A stretch of 60,875 bases of DNA from an uncultured Lachnospiraceae bacterium (GCA_902794095.1 CADBFZ010000012.1:1-60875); one strand, 5' to 3'; positions 44,221 to 53,608 are shown, numbered from the stretch's first letter. The notes: generated by a model from the sequence alone, not told the origin. Program-made: numbers and translations.

Positions 44221-45887
44221 TAGATCATGTGAACCTTTTTAAGTATTTTTACAGTTTTTTTGCCGCCGGGAAACATCCTCAAAACCTTCTCGTCGATGCA
44301 CTTAAATGCGATGAGAAGCAGGAAGTAAACGGGTACGGCAACGATTATCGCGGGTATCAGAGCGATTCTTTCATCGGTAACCTTTATGAGGATCAGTCTG
44401 TAGATTCCGTATGAACACAGGCTCATGATCAGCGAACTCACAAAAGGAAGGACGAAAGTCCGGATCATTTCCTGCTTATATCCGATGGCACGTCTTACCG
44501 CAATCTGGTTTAAAACAGCCATGACAGCCGCATAGAATGTATAAGAGATTGCAACCGCAAATACATCAAGAGATGTAAACCTCAAAAGCACCACCGTAAG
44601 GATCGTCTGCAGTATAAGCGCTAAAACCGCATTGATAATCGGGGTATGTAACTTGCCGATTGACTGGAGTATGGATGAATTCAGTGTTGATAATGCAATG
44701 AGCACAACGGATACGGACAGTGCCATGAGGCAGTGACTTCCGAGTCCGATATTGGGTCTGGTTCCCGGGAAAAGAAGGAGCATGATGGGAGCCGCAAATG
44801 TAAAAATTCCTACAGCTGAAGGAATCGAGATAAACATGGTTGCTTTAACGCCAAGATCTATCTTTACTTTGGCAGACTCGGTATCCTTAGATGCTATGAA
44901 GCCTGTGACCTGAGGAATTATGGCAGCTGCCATTGCAGATGAAAATGCGATGGGGATGTTGGAAATAACCTGTGCCTTACCGGAAAAGATACCCCAGTGG
45001 GATGTTGCCGCAACCTGCTCAACACCTCTCCAAACAGGATAAAGCTCCACGAAAATCTTGTTGTTGATGGGAGCAAATACGTTGTAGATCGCCGTGCTGA
45101 GTACAAAAGGAGTTACGACGCAGGTAATTGAAGTAAATATCTGTCTTGCACTGTCTACGTTTGAGGAAGGGTCTTCGTCAGCTCTCTTAACGATTGCTTT
45201 TCTGTTTACGAGATAAACCAGCGCCATGAAGATCAGCGCAGAGACAACGCCCATACCTGTTCCGAGGGCGCTACCCTGAGCACCTCTTACAGCTCTTAAG
45301 ATCTGTCCGGGCTCATCTGCGGGAACTTCCATGGTCTTCATGGTGAGCTTGATAAAAAGAGCTGCAGCTCCAACGCTGACAAGTGCATTGACTATCTGCT
45401 CGATGACCTGGGACACGGAGGTCTGTGACATGGACCTGTGCGCCTGGAAATATCCTCTTAAAACTCCGAGTATGGAATAAATGAAGATCGTGGGTGCAAA
45501 GATCTTAAGGACCGGCACTGCATCAGGCTCTACGAAGAAATGTGCTCCGAAAAAGAGAACAAGCGACGCGAGAAGTCCCACAATAAGTGCGTAGATCATT
45601 GAACCGACGAATAGTCTGTGGGCATTCCTGTATTCTTTTAACGCAAGTTTTCCGGCGATAAGTTTGGATACCGCAGAAGGGATGCTGTAAGAAGAAACAA
45701 GCAGAATTATTGTATAGAAAGCATAAGCAGACTGATAATAGCCAAGGCCGAGGTCACCGATGATCTCGGAGAGGGGGCTTCTGTAGAGAAGCCCGATTAT
45801 CCTGCTTACCACACCCGCAATAGCAAGAAGTGACGCCTGCTTTACGAGATTATCATTTTTTTCACTGTCAAGAACCGAATGTCTCAA
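44220..45887 (-). CDS. Polysaccharide/lipid II flippase-like MATE/MOP protein (SpoVB/MurJ type)
   Basis: About 556 residues with about 14 membrane helices. The start is TTG 45887 (MRHSVLDSEKND, GGTGG 6 nt upstream). A promoter lies inside the longer frame's upstream part (45928-45956), which rules out the ATG-like start at 45956. N-terminal LVKQASLLAIAGVVSRIIGL is the typical MOP/SpoVB opening, and GYYQSAYAFYTIILLVSSYSIPSAVSKL, ARQIFTSITCVVTPFVLS, INLGVKATMFISIPSA-like (DLGVKATMFISIPSA) follow. It may flip wall or capsule lipid intermediates. Confidence 0.88.
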   Translation of the reverse strand: MRHSVLDSEKNDNLVKQASLLAIAGVVSRIIGLLYRSPLSEIIGDLGLGYYQSAYAFYTIILLVSSYSIPSAVSKLIAGKLALKEYRNAHRLFVGSMIYALIVGLLASLVLFFGAHFFVEPDAVPVLKIFAPTIFIYSILGVLRGYFQAHRSMSQTSVSQVIEQIVNALVSVGAAALFIKLTMKTMEVPADEPGQILRAVRGAQGSALGTGMGVVSALIFMALVYLVNRKAIVKRADEDPSSNVDSARQIFTSITCVVTPFVLSTAIYNVFAPINNKIFVELYPVWRGVEQVAATSHWGIFSGKAQVISNIPIAFSSAMAAAIIPQVTGFIASKDTESAKVKIDLGVKATMFISIPSAVGIFTFAAPIMLLLFPGTRPNIGLGSHCLMALSVSVVLIALSTLNSSILQSIGKLHTPIINAVLALILQTILTVVLLRFTSLDVFAVAISYTFYAAVMAVLNQIAVRRAIGYKQEMIRTFVLPFVSSLIMSLCSYGIYRLILIKVTDERIALIPAIIVAVPVYFLLLIAFKCIDEKVLRMFPGGKKTVKILKKVHMI

Positions 45888-45927
45888 TGTAAAACCACCG
45901 TTGCTAAATATTTTACCCCAACCAAGT

Positions 45928-45956
45928 ATTATACTTTGCGGGGATTTATTGTGCAA
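45928..45956 (-). promoter_or_regulatory. Promoter of the flippase gene
   Basis: Minus-strand TTGCAC (45951-45956) and TATAAT (45928-45933), 17-nt spacer. It lies upstream of TTG 45887. Confidence 0.7.
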
Positions 45957-45964
45957 ATCAGGGG

Positions 45965-48025
45965 TCAGTCCGCTGTATGGATTGCGATGGCCTCAAGGTC
46001 CGCTTTAAGTTCTACCGTAAGTATGCCGTTTTCAAGGGTTACCTTATTGCCCTCACTGCACATGATGCGCTTAATCTTCGAGCCCTTAACGGGAACGGTG
46101 ACCTTCTCTGGGTATGAGCCGTTAAAGGTATGGATAACGGTAAGGGTCTCATTTCCGCTTGTTCTGACAACGCCCTGCCAGCCGGTGGGGTGACGCCATG
46201 AAGATGAAAGATTTCCGTAGAATGAGGATACACCGTCACGGATAATATCCCTGACCTCTTTGTAGAAGCCTATTCCTTCGTCTACCTTCTCCCACTGCTC
46301 TTTATTAAGCTGCTGCACATCACCTGAGATGCACATAACTCCCAGGAAGGTGTTAACCAGCGAATAGTTAAGGCGCTTGAATGAATCATCCTTTCTGAGC
46401 GCTGCCCAGATCTGGCTCTGCGCAGGAAGGATGAGTCTGTGGAGCTGTGCTGCGATGATGGGAATCTCATTTACTTCGTGAGCGTCTGAAAAAGATGCCA
46501 TATCGGAAACAGCCATGAGTGAAGGCTCAAGTCTGTGTCCGCCGGATGCACAGTTTTCGATGATAAGTCCGGGAACCTGCTCTCTCATTCTGCGGAAAAA
46601 GTTAAGAGACTCCTGCATGTTCTGTCTGAGACCTTCGCCCAGGCTCTCCGCACCGTCGCATCCTGTTCCGATGCAGTCATTGTAATCAACCTTGATATAT
46701 CCGAAGCCATGCTTTTTAAGAAGGCCTATTACGCGTTCATCGAGATAATCCTTAACTTCCTGCTTTCTCATATCCAGGAATCTGCGGTTATCTGTATCGA
46801 TGACCTTACCTTCTCTTGTAAGGAGCATTTCCTCTCTCTTAAAGATGTCGGATTCATTGGAACAGGTCTCAGGCTCAAACCAAATGCCGGGGATCATTCC
46901 TTTGTCCTTTATCATCTTTACCGTAGCTTCAAGACCGCCGGGGAAAAGTTCCTTGTCATTGGGAATCCAGTCGCCGCCGCAAAGATGCCATGCAATGCCG
47001 GGCTTTCCGTACCATCCCGCATCGATTACGAGGTATTCCATGCCGTGGCCGTCAACTGCTTCAACGATTTCTTTAAGATTAGCCATTGAAGGGTTGCCCC
47101 AGGTCGCGCAGTATTCGTTAAACATAACGGGAAGATGTCCGAAACGATCTCCCATGTTTTCTTTATGAATTGTAAGAAGTCTCTGGCTTACGAGATCTAC
47201 GTTACCGGTGCCTACTGTTACGTATGCTTCAGGTGTGGTGAAGCTTTCGCCGGGATTTATCTTCTTACTCCAGTGACCGTAGTCGCCGTCAGCAAGGGAA
47301 GCCATAAGTGCAAGGCGGTCTTCTTTACGGCGTATCTCCATCTGCCATGAAGAGGGGCATGCAAGCTGCATGGCCCAAGTTACGTTGCGCTCGGTGTCTT
47401 CAATTGCACAAAAAGGGAAGAATCCTCTGACAGGCATTGAGCCAATCTGTCCGAACTTCTCCACTCTCATGGCGTGCCAGGTCCAGGACCTTTCAAGGCC
47501 GCAGTCTTCCAAAGGTCTTATATCCATACGACCCTCTGCACTCCAAAAGCTTCTTGCTCTGCAAAGATTTAATTTGCCCGATGCATCATCATCCGTAAAA
47601 GGAGTAACTTCACCGAAATTAAGGCTTGATAAAAGATCGAGTTCTACCGTCTCTTTGGTATTGTTCTCGAATGTGACATAGCTGCGAAGAGCCTGAAGGC
47701 CCTCTCCGCCTTTTAAGAAATGTATCGCATCACGTCCTGCACCGTTGGAAAGTTTTGTGACAACAGTGTCACCTTCCTTGGACTGACTTACGAATTTCAG
47801 ATTTCCTGTTGCTACGGTTGTGGCCATGGTCATGCCGTTGCCGTAACCGCTGGGCAGATGTCCGCCCTTTTCATGTACCTCTACAAGTGGCTCAAGCGGA
47901 TGCTCGTTCTCCACCACCTTGTCTTCCATTCCCTTCGGAACAAGCATCATTCCGATATGGTTTGCATCATCCAGATAGTAACGAACCTGAATATCACCAA
48001 AATAAAACTCACTAAACTTTTTCAC
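45965..48025 (-). CDS. Alpha-galactosidase, GH36
   Basis: 686-residue cytoplasmic glycosidase hydrolysing alpha-1,6-galactosides (raffinose, melibiose). N-terminal beta-sandwich domain to about 300, then the TIM barrel: EYLVIDAGWYGKPGIAWHLCGG, FEPETCSNESD, GYIKVDYNDCIGTGCDGAES (nucleophile Asp in KVDYND), and IENCASGGHRLEPSLMAVSDMA, ending with IPIIAAQLHRL (acid/base region). No signal peptide. No transporter nearby. Starts 30 nt after flavoprotein gene. Confidence 0.93.
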   Translation of the reverse strand: MKKFSEFYFGDIQVRYYLDDANHIGMMLVPKGMEDKVVENEHPLEPLVEVHEKGGHLPSGYGNGMTMATTVATGNLKFVSQSKEGDTVVTKLSNGAGRDAIHFLKGGEGLQALRSYVTFENNTKETVELDLLSSLNFGEVTPFTDDDASGKLNLCRARSFWSAEGRMDIRPLEDCGLERSWTWHAMRVEKFGQIGSMPVRGFFPFCAIEDTERNVTWAMQLACPSSWQMEIRRKEDRLALMASLADGDYGHWSKKINPGESFTTPEAYVTVGTGNVDLVSQRLLTIHKENMGDRFGHLPVMFNEYCATWGNPSMANLKEIVEAVDGHGMEYLVIDAGWYGKPGIAWHLCGGDWIPNDKELFPGGLEATVKMIKDKGMIPGIWFEPETCSNESDIFKREEMLLTREGKVIDTDNRRFLDMRKQEVKDYLDERVIGLLKKHGFGYIKVDYNDCIGTGCDGAESLGEGLRQNMQESLNFFRRMREQVPGLIIENCASGGHRLEPSLMAVSDMASFSDAHEVNEIPIIAAQLHRLILPAQSQIWAALRKDDSFKRLNYSLVNTFLGVMCISGDVQQLNKEQWEKVDEGIGFYKEVRDIIRDGVSSFYGNLSSSWRHPTGWQGVVRTSGNETLTVIHTFNGSYPEKVTVPVKGSKIKRIMCSEGNKVTLENGILTVELKADLEAIAIHTAD

Positions 48026-48055
48026 GTCGAACCCCCATTCGCCATTTAAATAAAT

Positions 48056-49279
48056 TTATTTACACGCAGAACTTCCGGCAATGTATCCCGAAGCCCACGC
48101 AAAATACAAATTGTAACCGCCGCACATTCCGTCTATATCCAGGATCTCTCCCGCAAGGAAAAGACCTTTGTGTTTCTTGGACTGCATTGTGCTTGCATCT
48201 ATTTCGTCTAATGAAACTCCGCCGCATGTAACCTGACTTGATGCCATGTCACCTGTTCCGGTAACCTGCACTTTGAGATTACGTGATGCATTAAAGAGTT
48301 TGTCAGCTGCCTTGCCTGCATCCGAAACTTCCTTATCAGGCTCTACTCCGGCACTTCTAAGTAGCGCATCCGCAAAAGAATCCGGGAAGAGACCTATCAT
48401 GGCATCATATGCAGTGTGAGCGCTTTGAGAAAGTCTCGTATTTAATTCATCTCGGATATCGTTATCTGAAAGTTCGGGTAAGAACTTGATCTTGAGAGAT
48501 ACTTTCTTTCCCTCATCCATGGCTCTTGCTGCAAATCTGCTTACATTGAAAACAGGAATTCCTGAAAAACCTGTCTTTGTAATCTGAACCTGTCCGGTAT
48601 CTGAACCTGCTTCTTTACCGTCTATCTCTATGGAGACTGTAGCTCTAATCCTTACGCCTGCTGCCTTCTTGTAAGGATGATCCTTAACGGTAAGGCTTGT
48701 CAGGGCAGGCACGGGTTTAATTTGTTTAAGTCCGAAGGACTTAGCAAATTTATATCCGTCACCGGTAGACCCCGTAACAGGAGCCGCTTCTCCGCCTGTT
48801 GTTACGATCACAGCATCTGCGGTGAATTCTTTACCCGAAGTTTTAACAGTGAACTTATCTTCGTTTTTCTCAATACCGGTTACGCTGCATTCGGTAACCA
48901 CGTTAACTCCTTTAAGAGATCTGGTGAGAACTTCGGTTACGGACTTAGCCTGCTCGGAATAAGGATATACATAACCGTCCTTTATCAATGGCGTGATACC
49001 CATCTTCTTAAAATCAGCAAGACATTTTTCCACGGGATATGCTTTAAGAACAGTACCGATAAATTCATCTGAAGAGCTCAGATGATAGTCCGCGTGTGTG
49101 ATCACATCGTGGCAGAAATTACATTTACCGTTTCCTGTAGAAAGAATCTTCTTGGCAACTGTTTTATTTTTCTCGATAAGAGTTACGTCAGCGCCCTGCG
49201 CGCATGCAGTGATAGCGGCCATGCATCCTGCAGCGCCGCCGCCCACAACTATTATTTTCTTACGTGATTTATCACTCAT
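48056..49279 (-). CDS. HI0933-family FAD-dependent oxidoreductase (BaiN-like)
   Basis: About 407 residues from MSDKSRKKIIVVGGGAAGCM (49279), whose ATG overlaps the upstream stop (ATGA); the frame from 49315 is longer. FAD motif VVGGGAAGCMAAITACAQG, VTLIEKNKTVAKKILSTGNG-K-C-N-F, DGYVYPYSEQAKSV, VTTGGEAAPVTGSTGDGYKFA, GEILDIDGMCGGYNLYFAWASGYIAG. These are typical flavoproteins of the BaiN/HI0933 type, often linked to reductive steps. Translationally coupled to the NUDIX-esterase gene. Confidence 0.92.
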   Translation of the reverse strand: MSDKSRKKIIVVGGGAAGCMAAITACAQGADVTLIEKNKTVAKKILSTGNGKCNFCHDVITHADYHLSSSDEFIGTVLKAYPVEKCLADFKKMGITPLIKDGYVYPYSEQAKSVTEVLTRSLKGVNVVTECSVTGIEKNEDKFTVKTSGKEFTADAVIVTTGGEAAPVTGSTGDGYKFAKSFGLKQIKPVPALTSLTVKDHPYKKAAGVRIRATVSIEIDGKEAGSDTGQVQITKTGFSGIPVFNVSRFAARAMDEGKKVSLKIKFLPELSDNDIRDELNTRLSQSAHTAYDAMIGLFPDSFADALLRSAGVEPDKEVSDAGKAADKLFNASRNLKVQVTGTGDMASSQVTCGGVSLDEIDASTMQSKKHKGLFLAGEILDIDGMCGGYNLYFAWASGYIAGSSACK

Positions 49280-50691
49280 CTGCTCAATAACTCTTCGGTA
49301 ACTTCTTTGATCCATCCGGTTACGCCCTTAGGAAGTCTTTCTTCCATGGGTGTTCCGTCGTCAAACATAAGGTTAGCCTGAATGGAATTCATCAGGCAGT
49401 GCTGGCCCATCTCGATTCCGCCTTCGATTGAAGCGATTCCCTTATCTCCGTTTCTGGTCCATTCGGGAATGAAAATAAAACAATGCTTCATCTTACCGAG
49501 ACGATCAAGCCAGGGCGCTACTTCCTCTTCATAATCATGGAACTCATCCCTCTTTGCATTTGCAAAGAAAAGATACTTGTCCTTTTCATCCATCTTATCA
49601 AGAAGCTCTTCATTACCTATATTTGAACTTCCTACGGGGAACAGGACATCGTAATCGTCCATATAAGCTTCCATAAGTCTGTAGACGAAGGAAGCACCCG
49701 ATGAATTTCCGAAGATGAAAACAGGACCTGCGGATTTACCGAAATCAGACATAACCTTCTTAGTCAGGTTGTGAACGGGTTCAAGATACGATGCTCCGAA
49801 AGAGCCTTTAACTCTTCCGTCATAATCCCTGTACTCATTTGCAACGGGAACAACAATGTATGCACCGCCCATGTCTGCCTGGTACCTATCGGTTCCGTAG
49901 AGCTCCGCGCCGGTGTAATTGATGCACAGGTCTCCGACAAAAGAATTCGAAGTGCCGTGGAAGAACATGAGAACGGGATATTTCTTATCCTTTGCATATC
50001 CGTGCTCGGTGGGATCGTAAGTATAGTATTTAAGTTTTACACCCGATGCATCTTCAAACTCGTGCTTTGCAAATTTATCCAAGATCTGTCCCGTGGGATA
50101 GGTGGGATAAGGAGTTACGAAATCGCCTTCGGGAATGTCTGCAGCCCAGGGTGCTGCGGGACGCTTTGAAAGGATCTCGTCGAACCTTACTCTGTCGAGA
50201 TACTTTTTATTCCTATCGTTGTGTGACTTGATTGCGGTGTCTGAATCGACGTATTCGATAAGGCCTGCACGGTCAACCCACTTATAATCTACTGTCTCAC
50301 CTTCCTGGAGAACTACGCTGTCTTTAGGAGCGTCGGTTTCGCACACATATGAATAGAACATGCTGTGGCTCTTATCGCTGAATGAGACGTTTACGAGTTC
50401 GTAGTTAACGCCTTTAAGGCCGGTTTCTTCGAAGAGTTCACGCTGAGCTGCTTCAAAGGGTTCTTCACCTTTGATTGCGGAGCCGCCTGCGGTTGCTTCC
50501 CAGTAGCCGGGGTAGACGTCTTTATTGTCATCACGTTTTGTGATGAGGTAGGTGCCGTCGGTGTGTTTGACTAGAATATCTACAACGAGGTGATATTTGC
50601 CTTCGGGGATGTTCTGGAAGCTTTTGGGTTTGCGCTCCCAGGTGTCACCGGTTCTGTTACCGTCTCTATCGTATAAATCCCAAATTTCCAT
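49276..50691 (-). CDS. NUDIX hydrolase fused to an alpha/beta hydrolase (esterase)
   Basis: 471 residues. N-terminal half (1-170) is a NUDIX domain of the IPP-isomerase/YfcD type with a complete box: G70-x5-E76-x7-R84-E85-x2-E88-E89-x-G91. The C-terminal half (about 195-471) is a PHB-depolymerase/esterase-like alpha/beta hydrolase: VLMFFHGTSNS (oxyanion, about 241-250), FIFGNSSGASFVYRL (nucleophile S330 in GNSSG), and late His in EGGIEMGQHCLMN. The joining is unusual, since each half is normally a separate protein. Start ATG 50691 is preceded by GGAGA. Stop overlaps the flavoprotein start (ATGA). Confidence 0.85.
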   Translation of the reverse strand: MEIWDLYDRDGNRTGDTWERKPKSFQNIPEGKYHLVVDILVKHTDGTYLITKRDDNKDVYPGYWEATAGGSAIKGEEPFEAAQRELFEETGLKGVNYELVNVSFSDKSHSMFYSYVCETDAPKDSVVLQEGETVDYKWVDRAGLIEYVDSDTAIKSHNDRNKKYLDRVRFDEILSKRPAAPWAADIPEGDFVTPYPTYPTGQILDKFAKHEFEDASGVKLKYYTYDPTEHGYAKDKKYPVLMFFHGTSNSFVGDLCINYTGAELYGTDRYQADMGGAYIVVPVANEYRDYDGRVKGSFGASYLEPVHNLTKKVMSDFGKSAGPVFIFGNSSGASFVYRLMEAYMDDYDVLFPVGSSNIGNEELLDKMDEKDKYLFFANAKRDEFHDYEEEVAPWLDRLGKMKHCFIFIPEWTRNGDKGIASIEGGIEMGQHCLMNSIQANLMFDDGTPMEERLPKGVTGWIKEVTEELLSR

Positions 50692-50711
50692 TCTGTTTCT
50701 CCTATGTATTT

Positions 50712-50897
50712 CCGTGTCGCTGGGTCCTGCCGTGGCACATGACTGTCTCGCTTTTCGTCGCCAGGCGGAAATGCTTCACGAGGCACGTTTTAACTCATGA
50801 CGCGAGACCACTCACTTCGTTCGGGTCGGGCGGCCGCATTTTTTCGCTGCTCCGAAGTCTCGACAGCTCATGTATCCACGTCACCCGCGCGACACGG
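50712..50897 (-). repeat. Structured palindromic element, copy B
   Basis: Between NUDIX-esterase and PEBP genes. Outer arms CCGTGTCGC (50712-50720) and GCGACACGG (50889-50897), 9-bp perfect. Next helix CATGACTGTC (50738-50747) against GACAGCTCATG (50862-50872), with the same bulged G as copy A. Conserved minus-strand segments GCGGGTGACGTGGAT and CACGGCAGGACCC. The ~110-bp middle is nearly identical to copy A. The outer arms are different from A but again perfectly complementary. Confidence 0.85.
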
Positions 50898-50944
50898 GGC
50901 TACAGATGCGTCATGGTGATTGGCCCCGGCGCTACATGTTTTCT

Positions 50945-51583
50945 CTACTCTTCAGGATACTTGCCTGCGACGCCTCCCCATGCAATGACGTTGCCAATAT
51001 CTGAGTCGCTTCCGGTGTTGAGGATTGAGGTGATCTCGTTAATTCCGGTGCTGGGGGCGTTTAGAATGGCGGGCAGTTTCTTTTCTTCGCGAAGGGCGAA
51101 GATATATACGTTATAGGTGTGGACTCCGCTTGGAGGATAGGGGCCGATGTAGTCTTCCACGGCACCTTTATCAAGTGAAGTTTCGGTGGTGAGGGTCTTC
51201 ATATGAATCCACTCCTGTCCGTCAGGATCGATCATGTAAACGGCATAGCATGTCGCGCCATCTACAGGTTCCCATGAAAGCTGGGGCGATAAGTCATCGC
51301 CTTTATCGTGGGATATGGACACATCCCAGTAGATTCCGTTAAGATCGCTGCTTGTCGCCTCAAACCGGTAAGCATCAAACACGGGTGTTGAATCGTACTG
51401 TTTTACGGAGACAACAAAGTGAGCGATAAAAAGGAGTGCGATTACGAGAAAGCATCCGAATGATGCGAATTTATTCACGCTGCCGGGATCTCGCATTCTT
51501 TTTGCGGTGAAGAAAACAAAACCGCCGCTCGCAAGTACTATAAATATCTTGATGATAAGTTTTATGATCGCGTAAACGCTCAT
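50945..51583 (-). CDS. YbhB/PEBP-family protein with two N-terminal membrane helices
   Basis: 212 residues. Residues 1-65 hold two membrane segments (IIKLIIKIFIVLASGGFVFF and FGCFLVIALLFIAHFVVSVK). The rest is a phosphatidylethanolamine-binding-like domain: LSPQLSWEPVDGATCYAVYM, DPDGQEWIHMKT, YIGPYPPSGVHTYNVYIFAL (the G-x-x-PP-xG-x-H motif). Most bacterial PEBPs are soluble or periplasmic; this one is membrane-anchored. Ligand unknown. Confidence 0.8.
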   Translation of the reverse strand: MSVYAIIKLIIKIFIVLASGGFVFFTAKRMRDPGSVNKFASFGCFLVIALLFIAHFVVSVKQYDSTPVFDAYRFEATSSDLNGIYWDVSISHDKGDDLSPQLSWEPVDGATCYAVYMIDPDGQEWIHMKTLTTETSLDKGAVEDYIGPYPPSGVHTYNVYIFALREEKKLPAILNAPSTGINEITSILNTGSDSDIGNVIAWGGVAGKYPEE

Positions 51584-51593
51584 ATCTCCTCCG

Positions 51594-52247
51594 TTATTCG
51601 GACAGGTAAGTTATAACATCATTTAAAGAATCAAGTACCGCAACTGAAAGCTGCTTCATCTCATCATCAGCGGGGCGAAGGTCGGGAACCATGATGGGTC
51701 TTAATTTGCCCGCAGCAGCAGATCTTATTCCGTTGTATGAATCTTCGATGGCATAGCAGTCTTCGGGAGCAACGCCGATTGCTTCGCATGCTTTGAGATA
51801 TATCTGAGGGTCGGGCTTACTCTTAGAAACCATGTCACCTGCAACGATCTCATCGAAATAATCAATCACACCGCCTTCTGTAAGTTCCCTGATTACGGAC
51901 TCTCTGCGGGTGGAGGATGCAAGTGCGATCTTTACTCCAAGGCCCTTGAGATAATCAAGAAGTTCGAAAACGCCCGGCTTTTTGGGAAGTCTGCCACCGT
52001 CATATCTTTCGTGATACATTACTGAAGATTCATGCTCATATTGCTCATAGGGAAAATCATCACCGTATGCATCAAGAACGATGCGCCTTGTCATTTCATG
52101 GTTTGTTCCCGTGCATGCCAGGAAGACATCCTCGATGCCCTCAATACCGTACTTTTCGGCCATGGCAACCCAGGTCTCCATAATACATCTTTCGGAGTCA
52201 AAGATTACTCCATCCATATCAAAAACTACTGCTTTAAAGTCTTTCAT
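51594..52247 (-). CDS. HAD-family phosphatase (beta-phosphoglucomutase-like)
   Basis: About 217 residues from MKDFKAVVFDMDGVIFDSE (52247, AAGGAG 7 nt upstream); the frame from 52325 runs through the TGTGACA hairpin and lacks an RBS. HAD motif I DMDGVIFDSE, motif II IALASSTRRE, motif III KSKPDPQIYLKAC, motif IV AIEDSYNGIRSAAAGKLR. Beta-phosphoglucomutase-like subfamily; the phosphorylated substrate is unknown. Confidence 0.88.
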   Translation of the reverse strand: MKDFKAVVFDMDGVIFDSERCIMETWVAMAEKYGIEGIEDVFLACTGTNHEMTRRIVLDAYGDDFPYEQYEHESSVMYHERYDGGRLPKKPGVFELLDYLKGLGVKIALASSTRRESVIRELTEGGVIDYFDEIVAGDMVSKSKPDPQIYLKACEAIGVAPEDCYAIEDSYNGIRSAAAGKLRPIMVPDLRPADDEMKQLSVAVLDSLNDVITYLSE

Positions 52248-52262
52248 GGTAATACTCCTTCG

Positions 52263-52293
52263 GTGTGACAAGGGGTCCGACCCCGTGTCACAC
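52263..52293. repeat. TGTGACA-family hairpin (copy 2)
   Basis: GTGTGAC ... GTCACAC (52263-52269 and 52287-52293), with internal GGGG/CCCC pairs. Overlaps the stop of the acyltransferase gene and precedes the HAD ribosome site. Related in sequence and fold to 33835-33864 and 60730-60757. Confidence 0.75.
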
Positions 52294-53532
52294 TTTCTTA
52301 GCATAGTAAAGTTCTTCAGTTGCAAGTGCCATCTTGGTTACTGCAAATTCGCACTTCTCGGGATCCGGGTATGTGTACCAGGTATCGGTCAAAGTGTTTA
52401 AGTCAACGCAGTCGCCGTATTTTCCAAGGTATTCGTATTCTATGTGGCAGGAGTACATGAAAGGTACTGTTTTAACCATCTCGTGTACGTCGCCGTCTTT
52501 ATCGGTAACTTTAACCCTGAAGCCTTCCATGTCGTGGATCATGGTTCCGGTTCCCAGAGGAATAAACTTCTTGGCATTGGGCAGGGAATCGACTCTTACA
52601 GGAAGCTCGCCGGATGAATAGGTTCCTGCCTGAACCTCTGCTCTTACATTACTTCTCTCCCATTCATACCAATCGGGAATGTGTGAGAATTCCGTCTCGC
52701 CGCTTACCGCTTCGAGCTCACTAAGCTCGGTCATGCGCCATTCTTTTCCGCAGGCATTGCATTTCAAAATGCTTCCCTTGGATGACATCTTGAATTCTGT
52801 CTTACATGCGGGGCACTGGTATAAAACTTTGTGAAGGCCCTCTGCTCTGCCTTCGTATGTAACGTGGATTCCCCGTTCTTTTTGCCATGCAAAATCATCG
52901 TACTGAAAGGCTTTTACGATCTTTGCATTTATCTCGTCAACGGGAGCCTGCTTTAATTCTTCTGCTGAATACAAAAGAGAAAACTCGGCTTCCGTGGGCT
53001 TAACACCTCTGTCGTGAAGATTCCAGAAAGGAGAATTTACGTGATGTCCGTGGCAGATAAGAGTTACGACAGGAACGCCCAGGAGCTTGCAGAGCTTACC
53101 CAGTGACTCGGGAAGAACCGCAGTGGTTCCGCAAAGGGAATATCTTGCCTCGGGATATATGACGGCAACATCGCCGTTTTTGATGGTACGAACGAGCTGT
53201 CTGATAAGAGTAGTATCGTTGGTGAATTTCCTCTTACAGATGCAGCCGACGTTACGGAGGAGTTTTTCTCTTCCGATGAATCCGTCGATTGCCACAACGT
53301 AATTTGCTCTCCAAGGGTAGATTGCCTTTGTAGCGACTTTGAAGTCCATAAAGGCGTTATGATTACACAAAAGCACGAAGGGCGGTTTTAACCCCTCCGT
53401 GCCTGTTTTAGTAATGATGCATTTATGTTTTTTGACATCGGGTGCACTGAGAATGTAGGTGAGTGGTCTCAGGTACCATTTTGTGCGCACGGGCGGAGCT
53501 TTCATATCAAATCTTTCAAAATTATCGATCAT
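52288..53532 (-). CDS. PlsC-like acyltransferase with internal zinc ribbon
   Basis: About 414 residues from ATG 53532 (MIDNFERFDMKAPPVRTKWY, with GGAG upstream). N-terminal 1-acyl-glycerol-3-phosphate acyltransferase domain with LLCNHNAFMDFKVATKAIY, in which H-x4-D (HNAFMD) is the catalytic motif, and VIYPEARYSLCG as the phosphate-binding block. The part after residue 250 has a zinc ribbon YQCPACKTEFKMSSKGSILK then CNACGKEWRM (two C-x2-C pairs), which is rare in acyltransferases. The C-terminal part is uncharacterised. No membrane segments were obvious. Stop lies in the TGTGACA hairpin. Confidence 0.8.
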   Translation of the reverse strand: MIDNFERFDMKAPPVRTKWYLRPLTYILSAPDVKKHKCIITKTGTEGLKPPFVLLCNHNAFMDFKVATKAIYPWRANYVVAIDGFIGREKLLRNVGCICKRKFTNDTTLIRQLVRTIKNGDVAVIYPEARYSLCGTTAVLPESLGKLCKLLGVPVVTLICHGHHVNSPFWNLHDRGVKPTEAEFSLLYSAEELKQAPVDEINAKIVKAFQYDDFAWQKERGIHVTYEGRAEGLHKVLYQCPACKTEFKMSSKGSILKCNACGKEWRMTELSELEAVSGETEFSHIPDWYEWERSNVRAEVQAGTYSSGELPVRVDSLPNAKKFIPLGTGTMIHDMEGFRVKVTDKDGDVHEMVKTVPFMYSCHIEYEYLGKYGDCVDLNTLTDTWYTYPDPEKCEFAVTKMALATEELYYAKKV

Positions 53533-53608
53533 GCTCCGAACCCTCCGAATCCACGTAGTCACAACATGTAAATTCTACCATAAAAACACTTATTTTTGTA
53601 GGCAGAAA

